From Patescibacteria group bacterium (GTDB lineage: Bacteria; Patescibacteriota; Microgenomatia; UBA12405), in contig WARW01000004.1 of NCBI GenBank assembly GCA_013387215.1, forward strand, positions 1 through 53,556: a DNA stretch of 53,556 nt, written 5' to 3'. The translations under genes and the position numbers were made by a program. A model generated the notes under the pieces. It worked only from the letters and a program-made list of their open reading frames with translations, made no database searches and had not been told where the DNA came from. Positions 1 to 9,252 of this stretch are shown here, piece after piece. Within the stretch, counting starts at the first letter, position 1; every line of letters starts with the position of its first letter.

Positions 1-127
1 AAAGACTTATTACTTTGAAGTAGCAGCAATCAATGGCTGTACCATTAGTCCATGGTCGGAATGGGTGCCAGTGCAAGCCAATAAGAATAAAACGATTTAT
101 AAATACAAAATTATTATTAAGAATAAG
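1..127. repeat. 127-bp exact direct repeat (copy 1; copy 2 at 3974..4100)
   Basis: Base-by-base comparison of 1-127 with 3974-4100: identical; first mismatch at 128 (t) vs 4101 (a). Confidence 0.97.
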
Positions 128-157
128 TTGAGATCGTTGATGAGTTTGTTTAAGTAA
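2..157 (+). CDS. C-terminal fragment of a surface protein paralogous to the 1302-aa protein downstream (5' end outside window)
   Basis: Frame from base 2 reads KTYYFEVAAINGCTISPWSEWVPVQANKNKTIYKYKIIIKNKLRSLMSLFK*, nearly identical to the C-terminus of the 225..4133 product. Confidence 0.85.
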   Translation, partial: KTYYFEVAAINGCTISPWSEWVPVQANKNKTIYKYKIIIKNKLRSLMSLFK

Positions 158-193
158 AGTAAAAGGGAAGTGTTTGTATTGAGGTATTGTTTT

Positions 194-213
194 GTTAACT
201 AGGACTAGTTAAC
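194..213. promoter_or_regulatory. Perfect 9-bp inverted repeat with 2-bp centre (GTTAACTAG-GA-CTAGTTAAC), candidate operator
   Basis: Palindrome read directly; ends 11 nt before the TTG start of the 1302-aa ORF. Confidence 0.5.
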
Positions 214-224
214 ATGAATATATA

Positions 225-3200
225 TTGAAAATAATTAGTAAGCTAAAGAATAGATCATTGCCTTGGAAAACACTGATCGTCTTTATCTTGTTTTTACTAG
301 CACCGTTTTTTTATTTTGCCGCTAAAATTTTGGCGATTAATTTTTCCCAACCTGATCAGATTTCCACTATTTCTTCGACAGTATTTAATGTTTTTGATTC
401 GGCGGTTGATAAAAACGGCAAAGTATATGTAGTTGATAAAAATAATAGTCAAGTTGAAAAGTATGATGTGGGCACCAGCAGCTGGACAGTTATTGGTACT
501 TATGGAACCGGAGTAGGGTTTTTCAATAGTCCTGAGGGAATAGCTGTTGATAATAACAATAATGTGTACGTGGCGGATACTGGGAATGATCGAATCCAAA
601 TTTATAATGTGGGGACAACAACTTGGACGGCGATGGGCAGTTATGGGGGTGCAGTCGGCAAATTTTTTCAACCAACTGGAATAGCGGTTGATGCTAATAA
701 TAATATATTTGTGGCAGATAACGGCAATTCCCGAATTCAAAAATATGATTCAGGAAGCACTAGTTGGTCAATTATCAGTAGTTCTGGAGCCGGAGCGGGA
801 CAGGTTAATAGTCCTGAAGGAATAGATATTGGTGATAGTGGCAATATTTATGTGGCAGATAAGGGTAATTCACGAATTCAAATTTATGATGTGGGGACGA
901 CTACGTGGACAACAATGGGCAGCAGCGGTGCTGGATTGGGAGCTTTTCTTGAACCAATGGGGATTGCGGTAGATAGCGCTGGTAATATTTTTGTGGCTGA
1001 TGGAGGCCAAAATAGACTGCAAAAATATGACATCGGAACTACAACTTGGTCAGCAATCGGCAGTTTAGGAACAGGAACTGGTCAATTTGACTATCCAACA
1101 AGAATCAAAATTGACAGTTCTAATAATATATATGTGACTGATGTTAATAATTATCGATTACAAAAATATGATGCCGGAATGTCTAGCTGGAGTGTTTTGG
1201 TTTCAACTGGAAATGGAATAGGGAATGTTCTTCACCCTCATAATGTGGCAGTTGATAACAGCGGAAATGTTTATGTGACCGATGTTTATAACAACCGAAT
1301 CCAAATTTACAATGTGGGCACGAGCAGCTGGTCAAGCGTCGGTAGTTTTGGGGCTGGAGCAAACCAGTTGGATCAACCTGAGGGCATTGCAGTTGGCAGC
1401 AGCGGCAATATTTATATTGCCGACACAATTAACAACCGAATCCAAATTTACAATGTGGGCACAACCAGTTGGTTGAGTATAGGTAGTTCAAGTGAATTGA
1501 ATTTACCAGAAGATGTGGCAGTTGATAATAGCGGCAATATTTATGTGGCAGATACTTATAACAATCGAATCCAAAAGTATGATGTAGGTACAACTGCTTG
1601 GACGGTTATCAGCAGTTCAGGATTTAATAGACCAGAAGGAATTGACCTGGATAATAGCGGCAATATTTATGTGGCAGATAGTAATAATAATCAAATAAGA
1701 ATTTATAATGTTGGCACTACTAGTTGGACAAATATGGGTGTGGCCGGAACTGGAGTGGGCGGGTTTGATAAACCATCAGGAATTGATGTTGATGGCAGCG
1801 GCAATATTTATGTGGCAGATAGTAATAATAATCGAGTTCAAAGATATGATGTCGGAACCACTAGCTGGTCGGCTGTTGGCCAATTTAATCAACCAGAAGG
1901 AATTGCTGTAGACAATAATAATACTGTTTATGTGGCTGACAGCAATAATAATCGAATTCAAAAAATAACTTATTCCAATCATGTGCCAGGGGCACCAAGC
2001 GGATTACAAGTTACCGCAGGTGATGGCCAAGTGGCATTAACTTGGATTGCTCCTGTTGATAATGGCGGAGCAGCGATTACGGATTATCAAATTGAATATC
2101 AAGCAACTGTTGGCGGAGCTTGGACAGTGTTTGCAGACGGGGTGTCGGTTAATGCCGGGGGAATGGTGACTGATTTGGTTAATGGAACAAGCTATGATTT
2201 TAGAGTTTTTGCCATTAATTCGGTAGGAATGGGATCGGCTTCAAATATAGTTACCAGCACACCAATGGCGGCACCAACTTCAACTCCAACTGTGGGAACA
2301 ACTGCAGCACCTCCTTCATCACCAGCTAATTTAATTGGATATCCTGGCGATACTCAAGTGATTTTGTCTTGGACTGGTCCATCTGATGTGGGTTCTTCAA
2401 TTGTCAGTTATCAAATCCAGTACAAATTGTCGACTGGTTCTACTTGGACAATAATTAATACTGGTTCTGATAGTGTCAGTGCAACTGTCAACGGTTTAGC
2501 GAATGATATTAGTTATGATTTTAGAGTTTCGGCAGTTAACCAAACTGGATTAGGTTCGCCATCAGCGGTATTAACTACAAGTCCAATAGCAGCACCAACG
2601 CCAACTTCGACTATTGGCACTACAGTGGCGCCACCTTCCGCACCAACTAATCTGACTGGTATTCCAGGCGATACTCAAGTTATTCTGTCATGGACAGGAC
2701 CAACAGCAGACATTGGGTCTTCAATTGTGGCATATCAAGTTGAATATAAATTAAGTGTCGGCGGTACTTGGACAGTGTTTGGCAGCGGGTCAACTGATTT
2801 TTCTTCAGCCACTGTGATCGGTTTAACTAATGGTTTGAGCTATGATTTTAGAGTTTCGGCAGTTAATCAGACTGGTCTAGGTACACCATCATCAGTATTT
2901 ACCACAACCCCAAGCGCAACCCCGTCTCCAACTCCTACCGGGGTGGGGATGACTTCAGATATCAGTGTTTTAACAACAACAATCAGCAAGGCGCAGGCAT
3001 TATATGATTCTGCAGTTGAGGGAAGCAGTAATGGTCAATTTCAAATAGGTTCAAAATCAACTTTATTGAGTGCTATAAATGCAGCTAGTGCTATTGATAA
3101 TACTTATTTGCAAGCGACAGTGAATATAGGGGTTAGTAATCTTAATGGAGCAATAAATACTTTTTTGGCAAATAAAATATTGCCAAGTGAAATAGGTTCA

Positions 3201-4133
3201 ACTAATGTAACTGATTTGATTACTTATGGTACTTTTGTGATTCCTGTCGGCAGTTCAGCCAGCCAAACGCCAAAGGTAACTATTGCTAATAATATTACAA
3301 TAGATGTGGGAGACACCAGTGTTTTGAACAGTGTTTATTTGCCTAAAGATGTGGAAATAACTGAAAAAGACAGTTTGCCTTTTAATGCCAATCAAATTTC
3401 AGCAATGATAATTGATAAAAGTGCGGTTTCAAATTTCAGTTCTGATTTTTCTCCGGTAGCTAGTGTTCAGTGGGGTATTCCAGGGGTGACTTTAAATTTC
3501 AGCCAAGCAATTACACTTAATATCTATGTGGGGACTGGGTATAATGGTCAAACTTTAAGTGTGGTGAGATCTTCAAGCCTTAACTCTGGCTGGACAAGCA
3601 CTGGAATTGCTGCGCCTGCAACTTGTGTGGTTTCAAATGGAGTGTGTCAATTCTTAGCAACAAGCGCTTCATACTATACAGTTCTTTCATATAGTCCTTC
3701 TCAATCAAATTCATCAAACAATAATTCAAGCAGCGGTCCTCCGGGGCCACCAGCTTGTACTGACACTCCGCCAACAATAAATCCAGACCTGTTTGAAATC
3801 AGAACTAAAAAAGGCAGTGCTCAGCTTTTCTACACTCCAAGCAACTCTCAAGTCACCGGATATGCAGTTTTGTATGGGTTTAAAAAAGGGGATGAGAGAT
3901 TTGGAGCCATAACCAGTACACTTAACGGCAATAATGGAGTTCAAAACTTTACCATCAATGCTTTGGAACCTAAAAAGACTTATTACTTTGAAGTAGCAGC
4001 AATCAATGGCTGTACCATTAGTCCATGGTCGGAATGGGTGCCAGTGCAAGCCAATAAGAATAAAACGATTTATAAATACAAAATTATTATTAAGAATAAG
4101 ATAAGAACTTTGATCAGTCTGTTTAAAAAATAA
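225..4133 (+). CDS. Secreted/anchored surface protein: signal-anchor, about 12 NHL-type repeats, three FN3 domains, FIVAR-like segment, further beta domains, basic C-terminal tail
   Basis: N-terminal hydrophobic segment; repeated (Q/S)PEGIAVDNSGNIYVADSNNNRIQKYDVGTTSW units; FN3 motifs such as APPSSPANLIGYPGDTQVILSWTGP...YDFRVSAVNQTGLGSPS; tail KNKTIYKYKIIIKNKIRTLISLFKK. Confidence 0.9.
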   Translation: MKIISKLKNRSLPWKTLIVFILFLLAPFFYFAAKILAINFSQPDQISTISSTVFNVFDSAVDKNGKVYVVDKNNSQVEKYDVGTSSWTVIGTYGTGVGFFNSPEGIAVDNNNNVYVADTGNDRIQIYNVGTTTWTAMGSYGGAVGKFFQPTGIAVDANNNIFVADNGNSRIQKYDSGSTSWSIISSSGAGAGQVNSPEGIDIGDSGNIYVADKGNSRIQIYDVGTTTWTTMGSSGAGLGAFLEPMGIAVDSAGNIFVADGGQNRLQKYDIGTTTWSAIGSLGTGTGQFDYPTRIKIDSSNNIYVTDVNNYRLQKYDAGMSSWSVLVSTGNGIGNVLHPHNVAVDNSGNVYVTDVYNNRIQIYNVGTSSWSSVGSFGAGANQLDQPEGIAVGSSGNIYIADTINNRIQIYNVGTTSWLSIGSSSELNLPEDVAVDNSGNIYVADTYNNRIQKYDVGTTAWTVISSSGFNRPEGIDLDNSGNIYVADSNNNQIRIYNVGTTSWTNMGVAGTGVGGFDKPSGIDVDGSGNIYVADSNNNRVQRYDVGTTSWSAVGQFNQPEGIAVDNNNTVYVADSNNNRIQKITYSNHVPGAPSGLQVTAGDGQVALTWIAPVDNGGAAITDYQIEYQATVGGAWTVFADGVSVNAGGMVTDLVNGTSYDFRVFAINSVGMGSASNIVTSTPMAAPTSTPTVGTTAAPPSSPANLIGYPGDTQVILSWTGPSDVGSSIVSYQIQYKLSTGSTWTIINTGSDSVSATVNGLANDISYDFRVSAVNQTGLGSPSAVLTTSPIAAPTPTSTIGTTVAPPSAPTNLTGIPGDTQVILSWTGPTADIGSSIVAYQVEYKLSVGGTWTVFGSGSTDFSSATVIGLTNGLSYDFRVSAVNQTGLGTPSSVFTTTPSATPSPTPTGVGMTSDISVLTTTISKAQALYDSAVEGSSNGQFQIGSKSTLLSAINAASAIDNTYLQATVNIGVSNLNGAINTFLANKILPSEIGSTNVTDLITYGTFVIPVGSSASQTPKVTIANNITIDVGDTSVLNSVYLPKDVEITEKDSLPFNANQISAMIIDKSAVSNFSSDFSPVASVQWGIPGVTLNFSQAITLNIYVGTGYNGQTLSVVRSSSLNSGWTSTGIAAPATCVVSNGVCQFLATSASYYTVLSYSPSQSNSSNNNSSSGPPGPPACTDTPPTINPDLFEIRTKKGSAQLFYTPSNSQVTGYAVLYGFKKGDERFGAITSTLNGNNGVQNFTINALEPKKTYYFEVAAINGCTISPWSEWVPVQANKNKTIYKYKIIIKNKIRTLISLFKK
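3974..4100. repeat. 127-bp exact direct repeat (copy 2)
   Basis: Identical to 1..127. Confidence 0.97.
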
Positions 4134-4273
4134 AATTAACTGATAGTTGACAGATAAAATAAGGATGTTAGAATTAAGTTGATTTCCAAAACGTTTCCCG
4201 TTTTTTATGTTATTTTCCAATAAGTTTTAAGCAATCCCCATAACTATTATTTAGATTATTATTTTTATATAAA

Positions 4274-5719
4274 ATGCCTAAGAAAATCGCAAAATTGCCA
4301 GAAGAGGGTGTTAATAATGCTGTGCCCCAACCAGAAATAAATACTGAACCAGTAAAAGTTTCAGAACCAGAACCAGTAAAACCAGTCGAAACTAAAAAGG
4401 AAGTGAAAACTGAAGAGAATAAGCCGGTTGAAACTAAACCAGCAGAAATTAAGCCAGTTGCAGAAATCCCAAAAGTAGAGGATAAATCTCGAGTAAGCGT
4501 AGTTAGAACTCCAAATAATAATGTGTCTTTTGTTAAACCAGTGCAAAGAGATTTCAGACCGGAACCAAACCGAATTCAAAACCAAGCTTCAACGATGAAC
4601 AATAACATGTCATCAATGGAGCCGATAACCGGGGCTTTGGATGTTTTGCCTGATGGACAAGGATTTGTCAGACCAAAATTCACTCCAACTTACAGAGACG
4701 CTTATTTGCCATCAATGCAAATCCGAAGATATGGTTTGAGATCGGGAGATATTGTGTCTGGTATGGCAAAAGCACCTAAGGATGGGGAAAAATATTATGG
4801 AATGACTAGGATTGATAAAGTGAATGGAGTTGATTTGAATGCTTTGGGTAGACGACCTGAGTTTAAAGATATGGTGCCAATTTATCCGCAAAAGCAGATT
4901 AAATTGGAAACTGATCCAGATATTTTATCAACCAGAATTATTGATCTTTTTTCTCCTATTGGTTTTGGCCAAAGAGGAATGGTGGTGTCGCCGCCAAAAG
5001 CCGGTAAAACAACATTGTTGAAAGAAATTGCGGCCGGAGTGTCTCGTAATTATCCAAATGTGCATTTAATGGCAGTATTGGTGGGCGAGCGACCTGAGGA
5101 AGTGACCGATATGCAAAGATTTATCAAAGGTGAAGTTATCGCATCTTCTTTTGATCAAAAACCTGAGGAACAAACCAAAGCCGCAGAAGTGGCTATGGAA
5201 AGAGCTAAAAGATTGGTGGAAATGGGGAAAGATGTTTTTATCGTTTTTGATTCTATTACCAGACTGGCCCGCGCCTACAATCTTGCTATCCCAACTTCCG
5301 GAAGAACATTGTCGGGAGGTTTCGATCCAGCAGCTTTATATCCATCCAAAAAATTCTTTGGTGCCGCTAGAAAAATCGAAAACGGCGGATCATTGACTAT
5401 TATCGGAACAGCTTTGGTGGACACTGGTTCCAAAATGGACGATTTGATCTTTGAAGAATTTAAAGGTACTGGAAACATGGAATTGAGACTTGAAAGAAAT
5501 TTGGCTGAAAGAAGAATCTTTCCAGCTTTCGACATCCTAAAATCCGGCACCAGAAAAGAAGAATTATTGTTGTCTCCAGAATCATTGAGCAGAATTATTG
5601 CTATCCGAAGAATGTTTGACGCTTTAGGGGAGAATGATAATGCTTCCGAGATGATCATCAGCCAAATGGCTAAGACTAAAAGCAATGATGAATTCATGGT
5701 AAAAATAGGGAAGAAGTAA
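4274..5719 (+). CDS. rho: Transcription termination factor Rho with a low-complexity E/P/K/V-rich N-terminal extension
   Basis: RGMVVSPPKAGKTTLLKEIA (P-loop), VLVGERPEEVTDMQR, FDSITRLARAYN, TSGRTLSGGFDPAALYPSKKFFGAARKIENGGSLTIIGTALVDTGSKMDD: diagnostic Rho motifs. Confidence 0.97.
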   Translation: MPKKIAKLPEEGVNNAVPQPEINTEPVKVSEPEPVKPVETKKEVKTEENKPVETKPAEIKPVAEIPKVEDKSRVSVVRTPNNNVSFVKPVQRDFRPEPNRIQNQASTMNNNMSSMEPITGALDVLPDGQGFVRPKFTPTYRDAYLPSMQIRRYGLRSGDIVSGMAKAPKDGEKYYGMTRIDKVNGVDLNALGRRPEFKDMVPIYPQKQIKLETDPDILSTRIIDLFSPIGFGQRGMVVSPPKAGKTTLLKEIAAGVSRNYPNVHLMAVLVGERPEEVTDMQRFIKGEVIASSFDQKPEEQTKAAEVAMERAKRLVEMGKDVFIVFDSITRLARAYNLAIPTSGRTLSGGFDPAALYPSKKFFGAARKIENGGSLTIIGTALVDTGSKMDDLIFEEFKGTGNMELRLERNLAERRIFPAFDILKSGTRKEELLLSPESLSRIIAIRRMFDALGENDNASEMIISQMAKTKSNDEFMVKIGKK

Positions 5720-5847
5720 TTGGTGTCACCACGTTGGAGGCCTTAAAAATGTTATTTCAAAGATTTAAGTTAGAGGTTTCTTGAATTTGGTGAGATTTTT
5801 ATTATAAAATATTATCTGCCCTATTTTTTGGCCTGAATTGAAAATGA

Positions 5848-5853
5848 TATAAT
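5848..5853 (+). promoter_or_regulatory. Extended -10 promoter element TGATATAAT upstream of the M23 peptidase gene
   Basis: TGn-TATAAT at 5845-5853, 12 nt before ATG 5866. Confidence 0.5.
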
Positions 5854-5865
5854 GAAGCGATTAAT

Positions 5866-6972
5866 ATGAACATCGTTTCCAAAAGAAATCTTGATAGGGA
5901 AATAGTCCTAATCAAGGTTTTTTTGAACTTACAAGGAAAATTCTTGGCTATTATTTTTAAGCGGTTTTTGGGATGGTCAGATTTTTTAAAGACAGGGACA
6001 GCCAAGTTGATGTACCGCCAGAGAGGCAGATTTTCACAAACTTTCATTAATATCAGTATGGCTTTGCTGTCGTTTTTGACGATCGTTTTTTCAGGCAAAT
6101 TGGAAGAATTAATTACCAATAATCATGACACAACTGAGGGAGGCGGCAATTATTTAATTATGGCGGCGAATGGAATTGGGGGAGCCAGTACTTTGATTTC
6201 AGATTTACCAAAAGGCGAAGTAACTGAATACCGGGTTCAAGATGGAGATACGGTTTCATCAATTGCCCAGAAATTCGGAGTGAGTATGGATACGATCATG
6301 TGGGAGAATAATTTGAAAAAAATTGACTCGATTAAAGTAAAACAGATTTTAAGAATATTGCCGATTACAGGTGTTAGACATACGGTAAAAAGAGGAGAAA
6401 CTATTTATAGTATCGCTAAAACTTTTCAAGTCGACGCTCAAAGTATCATCGATTATCCTTTTAACACATTTGCTGATGACGAAACTTTCGCTTTGAGCGC
6501 TGGTCAAGAATTAATGATCCCTGATGGTATTAAGCCAAGCGAAACTATTATCGATACTCAAAAATACATTACCAGAACTGTGGCACCAATTCCTGGTGTG
6601 GTGGGTGAGGGCAGTTTTATGTGGCCAACTTCAGGTATGATTACCCAAAAATACTACTGGTATCATCAGGCTGTGGACATTGCTAACCCAAGCAATCCAA
6701 GTATTTTGGCAGCTCAAAGCGGTACAGTGGTGACTGCAGGCTGGAATCAGGGAGGTTACGGTAACTTTGTGATTATCGATCATGGTAATGGCTATAAAAC
6801 TTTGTATGCCCACATGTTAAATAATTCGGTTTTGGTCCAAGCTGGACAAAAAGTGAAACAAGGTCAAAAAATCGGAACTATGGGCAGCACCGGAAGATCG
6901 ACTGGTACTCATTTGCATTTTGAAGTTAAAGGTCCAAACGGCAACTTAGATCCATTGTCAGTGTTGAAATAA
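5866..6972 (+). CDS. LysM-domain M23 family metallopeptidase (cell-wall hydrolase)
   Basis: Two LysM-like repeats (YRVQDGDTVSSIAQKFGVSMDTIMWENN; HTVKRGETIYSIAKTFQVDAQSIIDYP) and M23 motifs (HQAVDIANP, GYKTLYAHM, GSTGRSTGTHLHFEV). Confidence 0.95.
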   Translation: MNIVSKRNLDREIVLIKVFLNLQGKFLAIIFKRFLGWSDFLKTGTAKLMYRQRGRFSQTFINISMALLSFLTIVFSGKLEELITNNHDTTEGGGNYLIMAANGIGGASTLISDLPKGEVTEYRVQDGDTVSSIAQKFGVSMDTIMWENNLKKIDSIKVKQILRILPITGVRHTVKRGETIYSIAKTFQVDAQSIIDYPFNTFADDETFALSAGQELMIPDGIKPSETIIDTQKYITRTVAPIPGVVGEGSFMWPTSGMITQKYYWYHQAVDIANPSNPSILAAQSGTVVTAGWNQGGYGNFVIIDHGNGYKTLYAHMLNNSVLVQAGQKVKQGQKIGTMGSTGRSTGTHLHFEVKGPNGNLDPLSVLK

Positions 6973-7079
6973 AAACTGTTGAGCTATAAATAGGGCAGAG
7001 TTTTTTGGGGCGATAAATGTGCGGGGAAAAAACGATTTGTTTCATTGTCAATAAAGCAGGCTTTTGTTATCCTGGATTT

Positions 7080-9146
7080 ATGAAAAACGTTTTAAAGTAT
7101 TACATTCGTTTTATTGTTTTATTATTCCCAATCTTCTATATGCCTTTTGTGGTGGATGGATTTGGGTTTGGAAAAACCTGGTTTTTGGGCGCTACAGCCT
7201 TAATTGGGTTAGTTTTGTGGATGATGGATTTTTTAATTAACCGAAAAGTAGAAATAAAAACCAGCTGGCCTTTTTGGGTGGGTTTGGTGTTTACTATTTG
7301 GAGCACAGTCAGCTTTTTTGTGAAGCTGACGCCCGGCGGAAAGATGGATTCAATAATGAATCCGTTAGGATTGGGAAATATCGTGAGTTTATTTATTTGG
7401 TTTTTCTTGTGGCAGCAGGTTTCAGATAGAGAAGAATTTAAAAAACAATTATCCTTTTTAACTGTTTCCGGAGTAATTACTGGAATTGCATCATTATTAG
7501 CTTTCATGGTGCCAAGCGCAAAATTACCTTTATCATTACCAAAAGAGAACCCAATTATTTCTGTTGGAGCAGGTTTTTCTTTGAGCGGTTCAATGCTGGC
7601 TGAATGTATTTTTATTGTATTTTTAGCCGTAGAATGGGTTAAAAGACTTTTAGCTAAACTTAAGGTTAAAGATGATCCAAGCGCATATTTAAAAGAGGCG
7701 ATTGCAACTGCTTTTTTCGGTTTAATTCTATTTTTGGATATTTATAAAATAGTTAAATTGGGCTGGGCAGTTTTGGATGGTTATAGCGCCTGGGTTATTG
7801 CAGTTCAAACTTTCATGAGAAGCCCAATTTTTGGATTAGGCATCGGCAACTTCTTGCATGGCTTTAATCTGTACAGACCAATCAGCTATAACATGACTCA
7901 ATTTTGGTCGACTGCTTTCAGCGGTTCTTCAATGGGTATTTTGAATATCTGGACTGAAACCGGAATTGTGGGATTAGTTATCATATTATGGTTTGTCAGC
8001 GGATTTTTGAAGAGAAGAAAGCACGTTGGTTTTTGGCAAGTAGCTTTGCTTTTAGCAGCAACTTTATTCTTACCTTTAACTCCAGTTACTTTATTCTTAT
8101 TAGCATTAGTAGTGGCTAATAGATTATTTGATGTTAAGGAAAATAAATTAAAATTAAATGTCGGCGAAAAAGATGTTAACATCATGCCTTGGATAATGTC
8201 GGCAGTCTTATTTGTGGGCGTGGCAATAAGCGGTTATTGGTGGTCAAGAATAATCAGCGGAGAAGTGTTTTACCGACAATCACTTTTGGCTGCATCTAAA
8301 AATGATGGCGCCAGTACTTATACTTTACAAATAAAAGCAATTGGAGCAAATCCATATGTAGCTAATTATAGAAAAACTTATTCTCAAACTAATTTAGCTA
8401 TTGCACAAACTTTATTAACCAATAAGGACATTACTGATGACGATAAACAAAAAGCATCAACTTTAATTCAACAATCAGTCCGCGAAGCAAAAGCAGCTAT
8501 TAGTCTTGAGGGAGATAATGCCAATTATTGGGCAAATTTAGCAGTAATTTATAAGTCATTGGTTGGTGTAGTTGATGGTTCAGCTGATTGGTCGTTCCAA
8601 GCTTATCAACAAGCTGTAACTTTAGATCCAGCTAATCCTTTGATCGCTTTAGATATGGGCGGTTTGTTGTTTGCTGCCAATAAATTTGATGATGCTGATA
8701 GAGTATTTGAACAAGTCGTGACTGATAAAAGCGATTATGCCAATGGTTGGTATAACTGGGCATACACCGCTAAAAATAATAATAGATTAGATTTGGCTGT
8801 TTCCAGACTTCAACAAGCTTTAAAATTAGTGCCAGCTGATTCAGGCGACTACGATAAAGCTAATGAAGAATTAAATGCTTGGAAAAAGCAGCTGGATGAA
8901 GCTGTTAAAAAACAACAATCTCAACAACAGCAACAACAACAGTCTCAACAAAAGCAACCAGAAACTTTAAAAACTCCTGATGCTATTCCAACTATGGGTC
9001 AAGAACAAAAAGTGAATGTGTCAGCTTCTGATTTGCAGCCACCTGCAGATCAAAATTTAGCTCCAGCTATTAGTATTACGCCAAGTGTTGAAAGACAAAA
9101 TTCTCCATCACCTTCAACATCTCCAGTATTGCCACAAGGAAACTAA
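7080..9146 (+). CDS. O-antigen ligase-like polytopic membrane protein with C-terminal TPRs and a Q-rich tail (ORF opens at 7017; ATG 7080 more plausible)
   Basis: Many TM segments; GYSAWVIAVQTFMRSPIFGLGIGNFLHGFN; TPR motifs (QAYQQAVTLDPANPLIALDMGGLLFAANKFDDADRVFEQVV); QQQQQQQSQQ tail. Confidence 0.85.
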   Translation: MKNVLKYYIRFIVLLFPIFYMPFVVDGFGFGKTWFLGATALIGLVLWMMDFLINRKVEIKTSWPFWVGLVFTIWSTVSFFVKLTPGGKMDSIMNPLGLGNIVSLFIWFFLWQQVSDREEFKKQLSFLTVSGVITGIASLLAFMVPSAKLPLSLPKENPIISVGAGFSLSGSMLAECIFIVFLAVEWVKRLLAKLKVKDDPSAYLKEAIATAFFGLILFLDIYKIVKLGWAVLDGYSAWVIAVQTFMRSPIFGLGIGNFLHGFNLYRPISYNMTQFWSTAFSGSSMGILNIWTETGIVGLVIILWFVSGFLKRRKHVGFWQVALLLAATLFLPLTPVTLFLLALVVANRLFDVKENKLKLNVGEKDVNIMPWIMSAVLFVGVAISGYWWSRIISGEVFYRQSLLAASKNDGASTYTLQIKAIGANPYVANYRKTYSQTNLAIAQTLLTNKDITDDDKQKASTLIQQSVREAKAAISLEGDNANYWANLAVIYKSLVGVVDGSADWSFQAYQQAVTLDPANPLIALDMGGLLFAANKFDDADRVFEQVVTDKSDYANGWYNWAYTAKNNNRLDLAVSRLQQALKLVPADSGDYDKANEELNAWKKQLDEAVKKQQSQQQQQQQSQQKQPETLKTPDAIPTMGQEQKVNVSASDLQPPADQNLAPAISITPSVERQNSPSPSTSPVLPQGN

Positions 9147-9163
9147 TAAAGAGAATGAATACT

Positions 9164-9194
9164 AAGCCCTCCGATGTACTTCGGAGGGCTTTTT
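9164..9194 (+). terminator. Intrinsic terminator between convergent genes
   Basis: Perfect 11-bp stem AAGCCCTCCGA / TCGGAGGGCTT, 6-nt loop TGTACT, followed by T-run. Confidence 0.9.
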
Positions 9195-9252
9195 GGTGAG
9201 TTGAATCTGTTGCGCGCTTAAATCGAAATATCAAAAAATAAACAAAATATTT

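Noticed and set aside
297-740. Antisense ORFs opposite the NHL repeats (297..740, 1183..1428, 1776..1982) and opposite the 3' end (3726..4220)
   Set aside because: Low-complexity I/N/S-rich translations with no recognisable domain; open frames are a by-product of the repetitive sense gene.
225-4133. CRISPR-like regular spacing of about 126-141 bp repeats
   Set aside because: The repeats are in-frame protein repeats (NHL units) with conserved coding, not short palindromic repeats with unique spacers.
4188-4204. AAAACG-TTTCC-CGTTTT hairpin plus T-run as terminator after the 1302-aa gene
   Set aside because: Only a 6-bp AT-rich stem; too weak to call with confidence.
8911-8955. CAA/CAG microsatellite as a separate repeat element
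   Set aside because: It is the in-frame poly-Q tail of the membrane-TPR protein; noted within the CDS.
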